This document shows, piece after piece, positions 1 to 9,157 of a stretch of DNA of 29,623 bases (positions are counted from its first letter, which is position 1; each line of letters opens with the position of its first letter). A program made the translations under genes and the position numbers. The notes under the pieces are model-generated. The model did no database searches. It was not told the origin of the DNA and was given only the letters and a program-made list of their open reading frames with translations. The stretch is from Gonium pectorale (taxonomy: Eukaryota > Chlorophyta > Chlorophyceae > Chlamydomonadales > Volvocaceae), in assembly GCA_001584585.1 (NCBI GenBank), contig LSYV01000014.1, forward strand, positions 1,970,881 through 2,000,503, given 5' to 3'.

Positions 1-1823
1 CTCTCAGGATTCCCCAGACGACGGAGGGATGCACTCTTCCCCTGACTTGTTGAGGTCCGGGCGGGCGGGCGGTGTCGCCAGGTGGTCGGATCTTGGATGA
101 GCCCATGGTGCGGTCATCGCGGCTGTAGTTCCCGCAGCAGGCGGATAAGACCCGGCATGGGTAGGTGTAGAGCGGCGAAGGCGGTGGTGAAGAAGTTCTT
201 GGGGCGTTAAGGGATGCTGGCGGATGCGCGTGTGGCGCCTGGTGCGCTACCCTTCCCCCCTTCCCTTCGTGTGATGGGACCGGGGAGGACTCCGGGCGCA
301 CTCCGGCTTCGCTGCTGACAACACTGCCCAACCCTACGACCCCCTTTCGCGGCGTGAAACATGCTGGCTCGCGTGCGCTTCATCCCACTCTTCTTGGCGG
401 CTAACCGGCGACGGGCTTGTGCCTGCGGCCGCGCGCCCCGCAGATATGCACGACGATGGAGGTGGCGCGGGCCGTGCCCGCGGCGCTGGCCGCGGAGTTG
501 ACGATCTTGGAGAAGCCGTAGCGGGCTGCGACCGCCGAGCACCCCTCCCGCCCACCCACCCCCCGGAACCTGGTGAGGGCAGCGCAGGCGGGGGTGGGGG
601 GACGCTCTGCCTCCCTACGGAAGCTTATTCTGGAGGCGTGGCATTGCCGAGTGTCTTCACGCGTGGGTATCAGCCTGCCACGCATCAGACCGCGCATCAA
701 CTCGTCCCGCCCGGCGGTGTAGTGGTCCTGCACACAGGACTGCAGGCGGCGCACGGGGCGCCGGCTCCTGTGTCCCATTTTCAGGTGTGCTATGGTCAAG
801 GGCACGCGACGGCACAAGTTTGCCTGTGACTCAGTTACTTCCAACGGTGCTGGGCTTGGGGTCGCGGTAGCACTGGCGCTGGAAAGCACTTGCGCCTCGC
901 TGTCACTGGTGGTTGAAGTCCGGAGGCGGCCGCGGAGGCCACCCACAGGGAGTCAAGGCGTTTGGGGGGGGGAGTCTCTTACCCGTGTTCCCTGCGCCAT
1001 GCCTGTCGGGTTTGGAGGAGGGTTAGCCCCGTAGTTTGTGTTGTGGGAAACAGCGCCCGTGATGCGGCCGTCAGCGCCCGTCGGACTGCTTGCCACCCAC
1101 CTGGGCGGGTGGGGGATTAGGTTGTTGGCCGATAGTTTGAAGCCGGAGCAGTGGCGGCAACTAGGCGCTGCCTCTTCGGGATAGCGTGAGCGGAGAAGCT
1201 TGTACCGCGGCACTGCGTGATTAGCCATGTCGTGGCGGATCCTGTGGATAGTCCGGTCGTTGCACATGCCCGTGGACGTGGGTGCTGGGTCGCAGCTGGG
1301 AACGACACACTCGGCTCTTTTGGGACGTCCTCCGATCATTGCACCTCACCTGTGAAATGTGTGGCTGGTGACTGGCTCTCTGACGCTCCGTGATATACGG
1401 TATCCGCGCGCTGTCCTGGTGTCCCTGAACGACCGCCGTGTGAATGCATTGACGTTCAGTGGCGATCATCCTGCAGCCGCGATCCCGCTGGCGCGATGGC
1501 CCGCGAGTTAGCTTATTTTGTGGATGTGCGTTGCTGTGGCGCCACACGGCAGGCTCTGTACGAGTCCCTGCCAACGTAGGCTGTTAGCGTGCCGGTAGCT
1601 GATGCGGTTGTGCTGTCGAGGCGGGGTGCGATCATCGCCGTGCGATTGCGAGCTGGTGTGTGTGCCGGCTGGGGACGGCAGTGGCAAGTATGTAAGACCA
1701 GTTGCTGTTGGCTTTTTGCGATTCCTGAAGTACTGCTGGAGACTACAGCCTTGACGTGGGCCTGGCGGTCGTGAGGTACTGGTATAGAATCATGTGGGTG
1801 TCAGGTGGCAGTTTTGTTGCTGA
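1..1823. other. Left-edge region without a confident gene
   Basis: No long, convincing open frame is present on either strand. Several short minus-strand frames tile the stretch (about 207-542, 401-946, 953-1339, 1221-1574), as would be expected from a decayed or intron-rich minus-strand coding region running off the left edge. The most host-like piece is listed separately at 406-525. I see no terminal inverted repeats, LTRs, tRNA or rRNA here. Base composition is mixed, with more T/A-rich patches between about 1200 and 1823 than in the rest of the window. Confidence 0.4.
406..525 (-). CDS. Possible internal exon of an unidentified minus-strand gene
   Basis: On the minus strand a CAG acceptor (526-528) is followed by 120 bases of strongly C/G-ending codons and a GTTAGC donor at 405-400. 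One frame reads RYGFSKIVNSAASAAGTARA and continues to HKPVA, which looks more like real protein than the other two frames. A second minus-strand stretch around 120-205 also has a protein-like frame (KNFFTTAFAALHLPMPG...) but lacks a clean CAG acceptor. If real, these are exons of a gene that continues beyond the left edge. I do not recognise the product, and the piece is too short to assign. It could equally be a chance frame in GC-rich DNA. Confidence 0.2.
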
Positions 1824-2462
1824 TCAGGGTTCACCCTTTGTTGTCAAAGGGTTACGGTAGGTGCGCGGTGTGTGAGATTGCAAGCACAGCTCGCTGACCC
1901 TCCCGCGTGGGCGTGCTCGTTGGTCCGTGAGGCTGGAACCGCCCAGGGACTGTGTGATAGCCGGCGGGATGTGTGCGTTGACAGCCGCGCGTGCATGATT
2001 TGGGCGTATCGGTGCTGAAACTGTTGTCGGGTGCGGTGTCACTATTGCCACGTGATTGATGCTGTTTACTGGTATTCCGATGCCCATTACGCTGTATATT
2101 GTTTCAGTGTTGACCCGTCCGTGGCCGTCAGTTGTGGCGCCTGTGGTGGCGGCTTGGTAGTGAGCGTGTGGGCTGATGGCAGGTGTACATCTTTCCTTGT
2201 CGTGTAATGCCTCGAAGGTTGGCATACTCATGGCCCCTTCCAGAGGGACTGGTCCCTGTCTTCGTTCTGCGTCCGCCGCGACCCTGATGACGATGCCCAT
2301 GCTTGCGACCATAGCGACATTGGTATTGCCTCCTGATAATTGATTTGCAGATGCTGCAATGGTATTAGCTCTACTGCTGTACTCTGTAGGGAAGTTGGCT
2401 TCAGTCAGCCCTGGCGCGAACGGCGAACCGCTCACCCAGTAGTATGCATATACTGTATGCAA
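1824..2462 (-). pseudogene. Atypical open frame, possible mobile-element or foreign remnant
   Basis: This is an uninterrupted minus-strand frame of about 212 codons ending at TGA (1824-1826). It has no ATG at its 5' end: the first in-frame ATG is about 50 codons in, before SMGIVIRVAADAE. Codon use is unlike the other genes here, with many A/T-ending codons (gca, aca, aat, caa, tta, ata). The translation has no Ala/Gly homopolymers and looks like ordinary soluble protein. I could not match it to any family. A fragment of a transposable element or viral insertion, truncated at both ends, is one reading; a chance frame in lower-GC intergenic DNA is the alternative. Confidence 0.25.
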
Positions 2463-2610
2463 GAAATCGAATCAAACGAAATAATCATTAGGTTACCCGG
2501 ATGCCCCCGATGAAGCCGCGCCAAGCTGTCTCATGGAGGGAACCCACCATACCATCTGCTAGCAGTCAAACCTTCTATACATAATATATGGCAGTGCATC
2601 ATACGTAAGA
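2463..2610 (+). promoter_or_regulatory. Putative promoter of the FANCE-like gene, TATA-like box at 2576-2590
   Basis: This is an AT-rich island directly before a long GC-rich coding frame. It holds the TATA-like run TATACATAATATATG at 2576-2590. The box lies only 20-35 bases before the first in-frame ATG (2611), so either the 5' UTR is extremely short or translation starts elsewhere: in a downstream exon, for example after the CAG at 2798-2800, which follows a pyrimidine tract. No other element was recognised. Confidence 0.3.
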
Positions 2611-5600
2611 ATGCAGCCGTTGCACGTACTGCCCTCTACGCTCAGCAGACAGCCAGTCGGCATCGTTCGGGTTGGCAGCAGACAAGGAGAGACCACCCCT
2701 GTCCTGGGTACGCATGCAGAGCCGACGTTCCGCCTGAAGCGACGCCGGCCATCCGCAAACCTATGTTCCGTGTCCCTCCCCTTCACGTGCGGCGCAGCTG
2801 GCCCCCTGCTGCGCCGCCTGGCCGACCCCAGCGGGGGCTACCCCGCTGCGCTTGCCTACCTAATCCGAGAAGCGAGGCAGCGGGGCCCGGGCTGGGCCCA
2901 AGCCGCCCTCGCGGCCTTCCTCCGGTGGCTCTCCCACGCCACGCTGTGCGCTCGCCCCACTCTCGCGCCGTGGCAGAGCCCCGAACGCGATGCTTGCATT
3001 TCCCGTCCCGCTGCCCTGGCCGCCACCCGCGGCGCTGCTGCCGAGGGCGCGGGGTCTGCTGGCTGCGGGCGCAGCTCCGGCGCGCTCGGCGACGGTGCGG
3101 CTGACGGCAGCAGCAGCAGCAGCTGCCACAGCGGCCAGCTCAGGCGCGAGGCCACCCCGCCGCTGCGGACGCGCCTGCGCTGCCTCCCGGACCACCTCCA
3201 GCTGCCGCTGTGGCACCTGCTGGCCTCCCTGGCGCGGTGTGCCGCCCTGCGCGGAAGCGTCGTGGACCAGCCCGCGAGGGAGCTCATAGGGCGCCTGCTG
3301 GCCGGGGTCGCCGGTCCGCCTGCCCCCGACAGCGCCACGGGCACCGCCACCGCCACCGCCTCCGCAGCCGTCGGCGTCCAAGCGGCGGCGCCGCCCGCTA
3401 CCATCGCCGCGGGCGCATGCCGCACCTCGGCCTGCGGGAGCGACCTGGGGGCGGCGCGCCCCTGGGTGGCAGCGGCGGTCGCAGCCTCAACCCGGAAGCG
3501 GCCGGCGGCGGCGGCGCCCGCGCCAGACACGGGGCAGCTCGGCGCTGCGCCTCACCTCGGCCTCGACCAAGGCGTGGTGGAGCTGGCGAGCCGCGCCGGC
3601 CCATGCAGCAGAGCCCCCGTGGCGAGGGGACCCGATGCGGGGGCAGCTCACCCGTATACAGGAGGGGCTGCGCCCGTGGTGGTGACGCACGCGGCGGGTG
3701 TTTCCGACGGACGCGACGGGGACGCTGAGGGAGCCTGGGCGGTCGAGGGGCTTGGGAAGTGGCCGAGGGACTCTGGGGGTGAGGGCGAGGGCGAGGGCGA
3801 TGAGTGGTGGTGGATTCCCGTCACCCCCGATGCCAGCCCTGGCCTGGGACCCGGCTCGGGAAGCGATGCTGCTCCTCCGGCACACGCTGGCAGCGACCGA
3901 TGTGTGAAGCGGACGCGACAGCAGGCGGAGGCGGGAAGTGGCGTCGCAGGCGCCGAGGCGGAATCGCAAGAGGCGAGGGACCGGCGCGGGTCCCGGGACG
4001 GAGCATCAGAGGAGGCGGAGGCCGCAGGAGATGGCGAGGGCGAGGGCGAGGGAGGGGTCCGGGCGCGAGGCCGCGCGGAGCCGGCGCAGGGCACCGAGCC
4101 TGGCGAGAGCCGCCTGGCGGAGGTGCACGCGCGACACCTGGAAGGCGGGAAAAGGTAAACTCAGAGGCGACTCACAGGCCATGCGTTGCGGCATTGGCAA
4201 CAGCAACGCCGCAGGGCGCTGGCGGCATGTACCATGGACACGCCGCCGACGCAGGGGCTTGTCGACCGCATCCGCACTTGCCGGGCTGTGCGCCACCGCC
4301 GAGCCGCCGGAAGAGACCGCCAATGCACAACGCCCGACCCTGCACTCCCGGACCGGCTCTATGCCCTATGATTGCGTTTGGGTGAGATTGTACCATTCCC
4401 CAGGAGGGCTGTCCCCACCCGGGCTGTCCCCACCCGGGCTCGTCCACAGGGATCCGGAGCACGGCGGTCTGGACGCGTCGCCAGTCATGAAGCGACCGCG
4501 CAGCGACTCGGCCCGCACCGGCGCGGCGGAGGAAGCGTCGCCGCCGGTGGCGGCGCCGGCTGCTGTGCCGACACACAGCTGGGAGCAGCCCCCAGCCGCC
4601 GCCGCCGCTGCTGCGCTCGAGGCTGAGCCTGGGGCCTCCGCCGCCACGGCGCCGTCGGCGGCGGTTGAACCTTGGGCTGACCTTTACAAAGAGCTGCATG
4701 TGCGATATGGGTCATGTGCGGTATGGGTCATGTGCGGTATGGGTCATATGCGGTATGGGTCATGTGGTTTCCTGTTTCGTTGGATGCCGTGCTTGGGGGA
4801 ATGGGAGGGGCGCCGACGGACTCGCACGCGCCAAGGAGCGATTGTGCGGCATAACTGCACGAGGCCCCCCATCCTCGCCGCCCCGCCCCTTGCAGGGCCT
4901 CGCTGCCGCTGGCGGTGAAGCCGACGGCTGTGCCTGGCAGCGCCTGGAGGCCCTCGCGGAGCGCTGCGCAGCGTGCGGCGCCTCCCGTCCCGATGACGAC
5001 ACTGCCGGCGCGGCGTCGGCGGCGACGACGGCGACGACTGCGCCGCCGCTGCTGCCGCCCGACGCCGTGCTGCTGCTCACGCGGCACGTGCTGACGCCGC
5101 GGCTCAGCGGCGCCGCCGCGCGGGTGCTGCTGGCGGCGGCGGTGGCGCCCGCTGTGGCGGCGGTGGAGCGGGTGCTGCCCAAGCCGCTGCAGCAGGCGCT
5201 GGCGGCCGCAGGTGCGGGCTGGGCCGAGAATGGGGATCCCAAACCCCCGTGCGGGGGTGGCCTGATTTGCATGGCGATCTGCACACGGACAAAAGCAGCC
5301 GCGTGGCGGCGCTGTGATGCGGAGGCCGCAAGACGCAGGCACTGGGACCCGCAGCGCGCCCCGCCTAAGCTTGGGTGTGGAGCGCTGGGGCCCCCAGCGC
5401 CAGGCGTCCGCACGTGTGCGGGACCTCGCGTGATGCGCTGCGACAGCCCCGCCCCGCTACGGTATCGGCTATCGGGTGCGTTTGACGCTGACGCGTGTGA
5501 TTGCTGCGCCTCTCGTCCGCACCCGCAGCCGCGGCGCACCCGCGGCCGCTCACGGAGGCGGTGCTGGCTCCGGTCGCGCGCCAGCGGGCGCTCACCGTGG

Positions 5601-6761
5601 GGCAGGCGCAGCTGCTGAGCAAGACCGCCACCGGCGGCGGTGCCGTCGCTGCTGGCGGCGGGAGCGGCACCGCCACCGGCTCGGGGCTGCCCGCCCCTCT
5701 CAAGGTGGGGCTGAGCCTGGCAAGGCGGGTCCTGCGGCCCTTCCTCTCTCTCTCCGCTGGCATCCGCAGTCAGAAAGCGCCTGCCTGGCGTGCTTCGCTC
5801 CAGGGATTACCGTGCAGTTCCGTACCTGCTGTCACGTGTCGGGGCATGTTGCCTGATTAAGGAGGGCGACTGGTAGCGCATGAGCTGCTGGGCTGCTTGC
5901 CGGCTGCGCCCGCCTTGTCGACACAGGAACGCCTGTGGGTCGTGACGTGCCCTACTCTCGCAGGCGTTGGTGCTGCGAGCCGCCGCCTCGGCTGCCCCCG
6001 ACTGGAACGACGGCCACATCGCCGTGGCGCAGGGGCTGCTGGAGGCGGCAGGCGATGGGCTCGACGCGGTACGGGGGCGGGGGCTGTGAGGGCGGGATGG
6101 TAGGGGCGAGGCGAGGCTCTGCGGCAGGTGACGTGTGACGGCAGGCCTTCTCTCTCTTCTCCGTCAAGGCCCTGGTCTAGCGGCACGGACAGGGGTGTGT
6201 GGGCGCTTTCCGGCCAACTCATGAGCTAACAAACACACCGTCTTGAATTCAATCAACGTTGAGGAAGCGGGAAGCTTGCAGGAAAAGGCTTCGTCGGTCT
6301 GGGTTTGACGGCTCCCAGGTTACCAGGCGGATCCTCGGAAGGAGCTGGCTACCGTCCTAGCAGCCCAACACACAAAAGATGTCCCCAAAACGCCCAGCCT
6401 GCGCTGCGACCGCATCTGTCGACCGCATCCATCGGCCCACGCAGGAGATGCTAATGTTCGGCCCCCCGCACGCAAAATCACGCAGGAGACGCTCGCCGCG
6501 CTCACGGAGGCGCTGTGCGCCGCGGTGCGCTGCGGCCCGCCTGCCATGGCCCGCAGCGTGCCGCTGTGCCGGCTGCTGCTGTCCGCGCTGGCCAGGCACG
6601 GGCCGGCGCTGGGGCCGGCGGCGCTGGCGGCGCTGCGCGAGGCGGCCGCGGCCACGGCCACCTTCCTCACCAAGCCCTGCCTCGCCAAGCTCGCCGAGCT
6701 GGTGGCTGCACAGCGACAGCCCGATCCGTCCCTCCCACCGGTGCAGCGCGCTGCCGCCTGA
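2611..6761 (+). CDS. FANCE: FANCE-like Fanconi anaemia core-complex protein
   Basis: Six-exon model: 2611-4154, 4450-4699, 4896-5211, 5529-5704, 5964-6068, 6444 (or 6486)-6761. All phases agree and the stop is TGA at 6759-6761; the product is 902 or 888 aa. In animals FANCE links the Fanconi core ubiquitin ligase to FANCD2 during DNA interstrand-crosslink repair in the nucleus. Seen here: an N-terminal helical part (GPLLRRLADPSGGYPAALAY near residue 63; LRCLPDHLQLPLWHLLASLA near 189), a long disordered Gly/Glu/Ala linker (about 235-600) with KR-rich patches such as MKRPRS, and a C-terminal helical-repeat half. That half includes VLLLTRHVLTPRLS, GQAQLLSK, APDWNDGHIAVAQGLLEA and, at the end, LCRLLLSALARHGPALGP followed by TFLTKPCLAKLAEL. 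These align in order and spacing with animal FANCE. The protein is longer than human FANCE (about 536 aa) because of the linker. The start is uncertain. A plus-strand frame at 6765-7130 could be 3' UTR or an alternative ending. Confidence 0.72.
4407..4449 (+). repeat. 15-bp tandem repeat ending in the intron-1 acceptor
   Basis: The unit GGGCTGTCCCCACCC occurs twice in tandem and is followed by a diverged third copy, GGGCTCGTCCACAG. The last three bases of that copy are the CAG of the predicted acceptor of FANCE-like intron 1 (exon starts at 4450). This acceptor is the one that keeps the phase with exon 1 (donor AAAAG|GTAAAC at 4154/4155). Confidence 0.6.
4700..4763 (+). repeat. Four tandem 16-bp copies beginning exactly at the intron-2 donor
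   Basis: The units are GTGCGATATGGGTCAT, GTGCGGTATGGGTCAT (twice) and ATGCGGTATGGGTCAT, followed by GTGG. The predicted 5' splice site of FANCE-like intron 2 is CAT|GTGCGA at 4699/4700. Because each unit ends in CAT and the next begins with GTGCGG, the splice-site context itself is repeated at 16-base steps (4716, 4732). Confidence 0.85.
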
Positions 6762-7478
6762 ACCGTGAGTTCGAGGCTCAGCGGGAAGCAAGGCAGAGCT
6801 GACGCCCAGGTATCCATCCCACCCAAATTCCTGCCTCACCCAACTCTCTCGAAGCTGATGGCGCGGTCATCCCTACACCCAGAGCTGGCAGCAGCAGGAG
6901 CGGTAGCAGCAGCAAGAGCGTCGACAGCAGCTGCGACAGCTGCTGGCCTGGCACGGATGGCTCGTGAGCGTGCGGGTCCCACCAGATCCCACGAGTGGTG
7001 CGTTGTGTCCGCCGCAGAGTGTGGTGCGCTACTTGGCTGGGTGGCTCCCGAGGCGGCGGCGGCGAGTGAGGCGGAGGTCCCCCACTTGTGGCGCGCCGCC
7101 CGTTTGCGCGTACTGGCGGCGCAGTACTAGCGGCGTCGTACTAGCGGCGCAGCGGAGGGCGAGGCGCGCTGCGGCTGCGCGTGCAGTGGCGTCTGGACAC
7201 TGAACAGTTACTCCTTTCCCATGCCCAAGTAACGAACACCAGCCGAACGTGGTTGTGTGTGACGACGCTTCGCTTTGAGCTGTTCCCTACGCTGCTGCTG
7301 CGCGCCATCCGAGTTTCGTGGTGGGCGTTTCCTGCAAACTGTGTGTGTACGGCGTCCTGTGTGGTGCCCTGCGCGTGTACGGCGCCATGCTGGTGCCGCG
7401 AGCGGGCTGCATCCGCCGCGCCCGGACCGCCCTCGGCACGGGTCGCGGAAGTGCATACGGTTGGAATCCCAACAGCTT

Positions 7479-7483
7479 TTACA
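7479..7483 (-). terminator. Candidate polyadenylation signal TGTAA (minus-strand gene ending at 9158)
   Basis: TTACA on the plus strand reads TGTAA on the minus strand. It lies about 1.7 kb past the stop at 9158, which is long but possible. A closer variant signal may be used instead. Confidence 0.25.
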
Positions 7484-7773
7484 TGCACGTGCGCGTTCCG
7501 CGCCTTTGCCTGACACGACGGTCCGGCAGGTGGCGGCTACGGGTCGGGAAGCGAGAGGGCTATATACAGAAACCGCTTCAGTCGCCGCCCGCCCAGCCGC
7601 CCACCTGTGTCTGTGCCAATCGACAATCCTCCGAACCCTCCTCATAAACCCAAAGAGCTAACAGCCTGACACAGGCGCACGTACCCCACAGACGTATTAA
7701 TACAGGCCCTACAGCTCGGGCAGCGCCAACGCGCCAATCGACGCAAGCAGCCCGTCATAGCAATCGAAGAAAG

Positions 7774-7778
7774 TGTAA
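7774..7778 (+). terminator. Candidate polyadenylation signal TGTAA (FANCE-like gene)
   Basis: TGTAA is the usual chlorophycean polyadenylation signal. This is the first plus-strand copy I find after the stop at 6761, which would give a 3' UTR of about 1 kb. Use is inferred. Confidence 0.4.
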
Positions 7779-7986
7779 CTCCCAAAGCGCTCGGTTCTAC
7801 ATACCATGGGTGTGCCAACATGGTTTCGTGAATGTGAAAACGAGTCGTGCGTCGCTCCTATCACCTCGTCTAGCCGTCACCTCCATCCGTGGCAATGTGG
7901 GGTACGCAAACAGCCAACGGCACATTGGGACATGGCAACGTGCTGAACGGTACGGCATTCGTTCCCGGTTCTCCGTACAAGTCCCG

Positions 7987-8031
7987 TACGTACATATGTA
8001 CGTAAGTAAGTAAGTACAAAAGTACGTACTT
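7987..8031. repeat. Palindrome cluster (GTAC/TACGTA-rich hairpins)
   Basis: TACGTACATATGTACGTA (7987-8004) is a perfect 18-bp palindrome. It is followed by GTAAGTAAGTAAGTAC, an AAAA spacer and AGTACGTACT; AAGTACGTACTT (8020-8031) is a second perfect palindrome. AAGTAAGTAC and GTACGTACTT can also pair around the AAAA loop with one mismatch. The cluster is AT-rich in GC-rich surroundings. Confidence 0.8.
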
Positions 8032-9157
8032 ATATGCTACATGCGTTCTTGACGTTGCCGACGCACGATTGGTCCCCACCACCACGACCTCCACACACCG
8101 CCTCGTTGGTTGTTGAGCGAATAGGGTGACAGGGGGAGCCGCACTTGTTGTTGCGTGGTTTGCAACAAGCATATAGCATTCGCATAAGCTGGCAGGCCCC
8201 AGCACCGCCCGAGAGCCTACCAGGACCCCGCCGCATGCGGGGATCCAGAACCCCACCAGCGGTTACGCGCGCATTCGTTCCGAGAGATGACCCCCCCCCC
8301 CGAGGACCGGCTGTGTAACCGGCCAAAACCGGTGGGTGTTGGTGAAAAGCGGGTCCCGGCAAGGGTGAACGCGCCGCGAGATACCGCAGGCACCCATAGG
8401 CACGCACAGGACAACATAGACACACCGCATCGCGTTTATTCGACGCGCCGGATCGTACCCTCACATCTCCCCCCCTCCCCCGTTCAGAAGACTCGAAGGC
8501 CCCGACCCACGGATCCCTTTCACAGCCCATCGCTCGACGTACGATGGACGTACGGCTTGAAATCGGGCCCACACGCTACAGCAAAGCTCATGAATGGCCC
8601 CAGAGCATATACATTCACAGATGAAGATCTGCATCCGCCGCCGCACCCGGGCGCGAGCCGCGCTCCCTACTGGACTGTACTGTACTGTGTGCAGGTGCAA
8701 CAGCAATCGGGGCAGCGCAAATCGAGACGCTCGTACCGAGCCAGGGAGTCCCCGAGTCCTGTGAAGCCTCCCCGTGTACGATACCCACCGAACCCGCTTG
8801 CCCACTGCAGGGACCTGGAGCAACAATGGCCGCAGAATCTGCTGGCAAAGCCATGATTCATTATTACGATGTCGGCCGCTGAGAAGTACCGGTACGCATT
8901 CGCACCACACCGCACCACACCACACACCACCGCACACCACGCACGAAACTACACAGCAGAACACATCTGAACTGCCCGCCAGCAAACCCCGTTTGCGCAG
9001 CAACCAACGCTCCCGTCCAGCACCAGCGCTCCCATCCAACCACCCGTGCAGAAGGCGCGCTCCCCGTTGCCTGCGGCTGCTTGCCGTTTGGCCGTAGCAC
9101 ATACGGCACCGCCGTACGCCCAAGCGTACGGCATACCGTGTAAAGTACGCCGACCCT

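Larger units (their letters stand above)
6762..9157. other. Non-coding interval: probable convergent 3' UTRs
   Basis: No supported gene. The stretch lies between the stop of the plus-strand FANCE-like gene and the stop of the minus-strand gene at 9158. Short open frames occur on both strands but lack conserved features. A TGTAA on the plus strand at 7774-7778 and one on the minus strand at 7479-7483 are candidate polyadenylation signals for the two facing genes. Other plus-strand TGTAA copies lie near 8314 and 9138. A short direct repeat (GTACTAGCGGCG) is at 7126-7149. The palindrome cluster near 8000 is listed separately. Confidence 0.5.

Noticed and set aside
6765..7130. Plus-strand Ala-rich frame just after the FANCE-like stop
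   Set aside because: It could be an extra exon, but FANCE normally ends at the TFL..KxxL block and no good donor joins it, so it is treated as 3' UTR.
8287..8856. 189-codon plus-strand frame
   Set aside because: Mixed codon use, no ordered features, and located in the probable 3' UTR of the opposite-strand gene.
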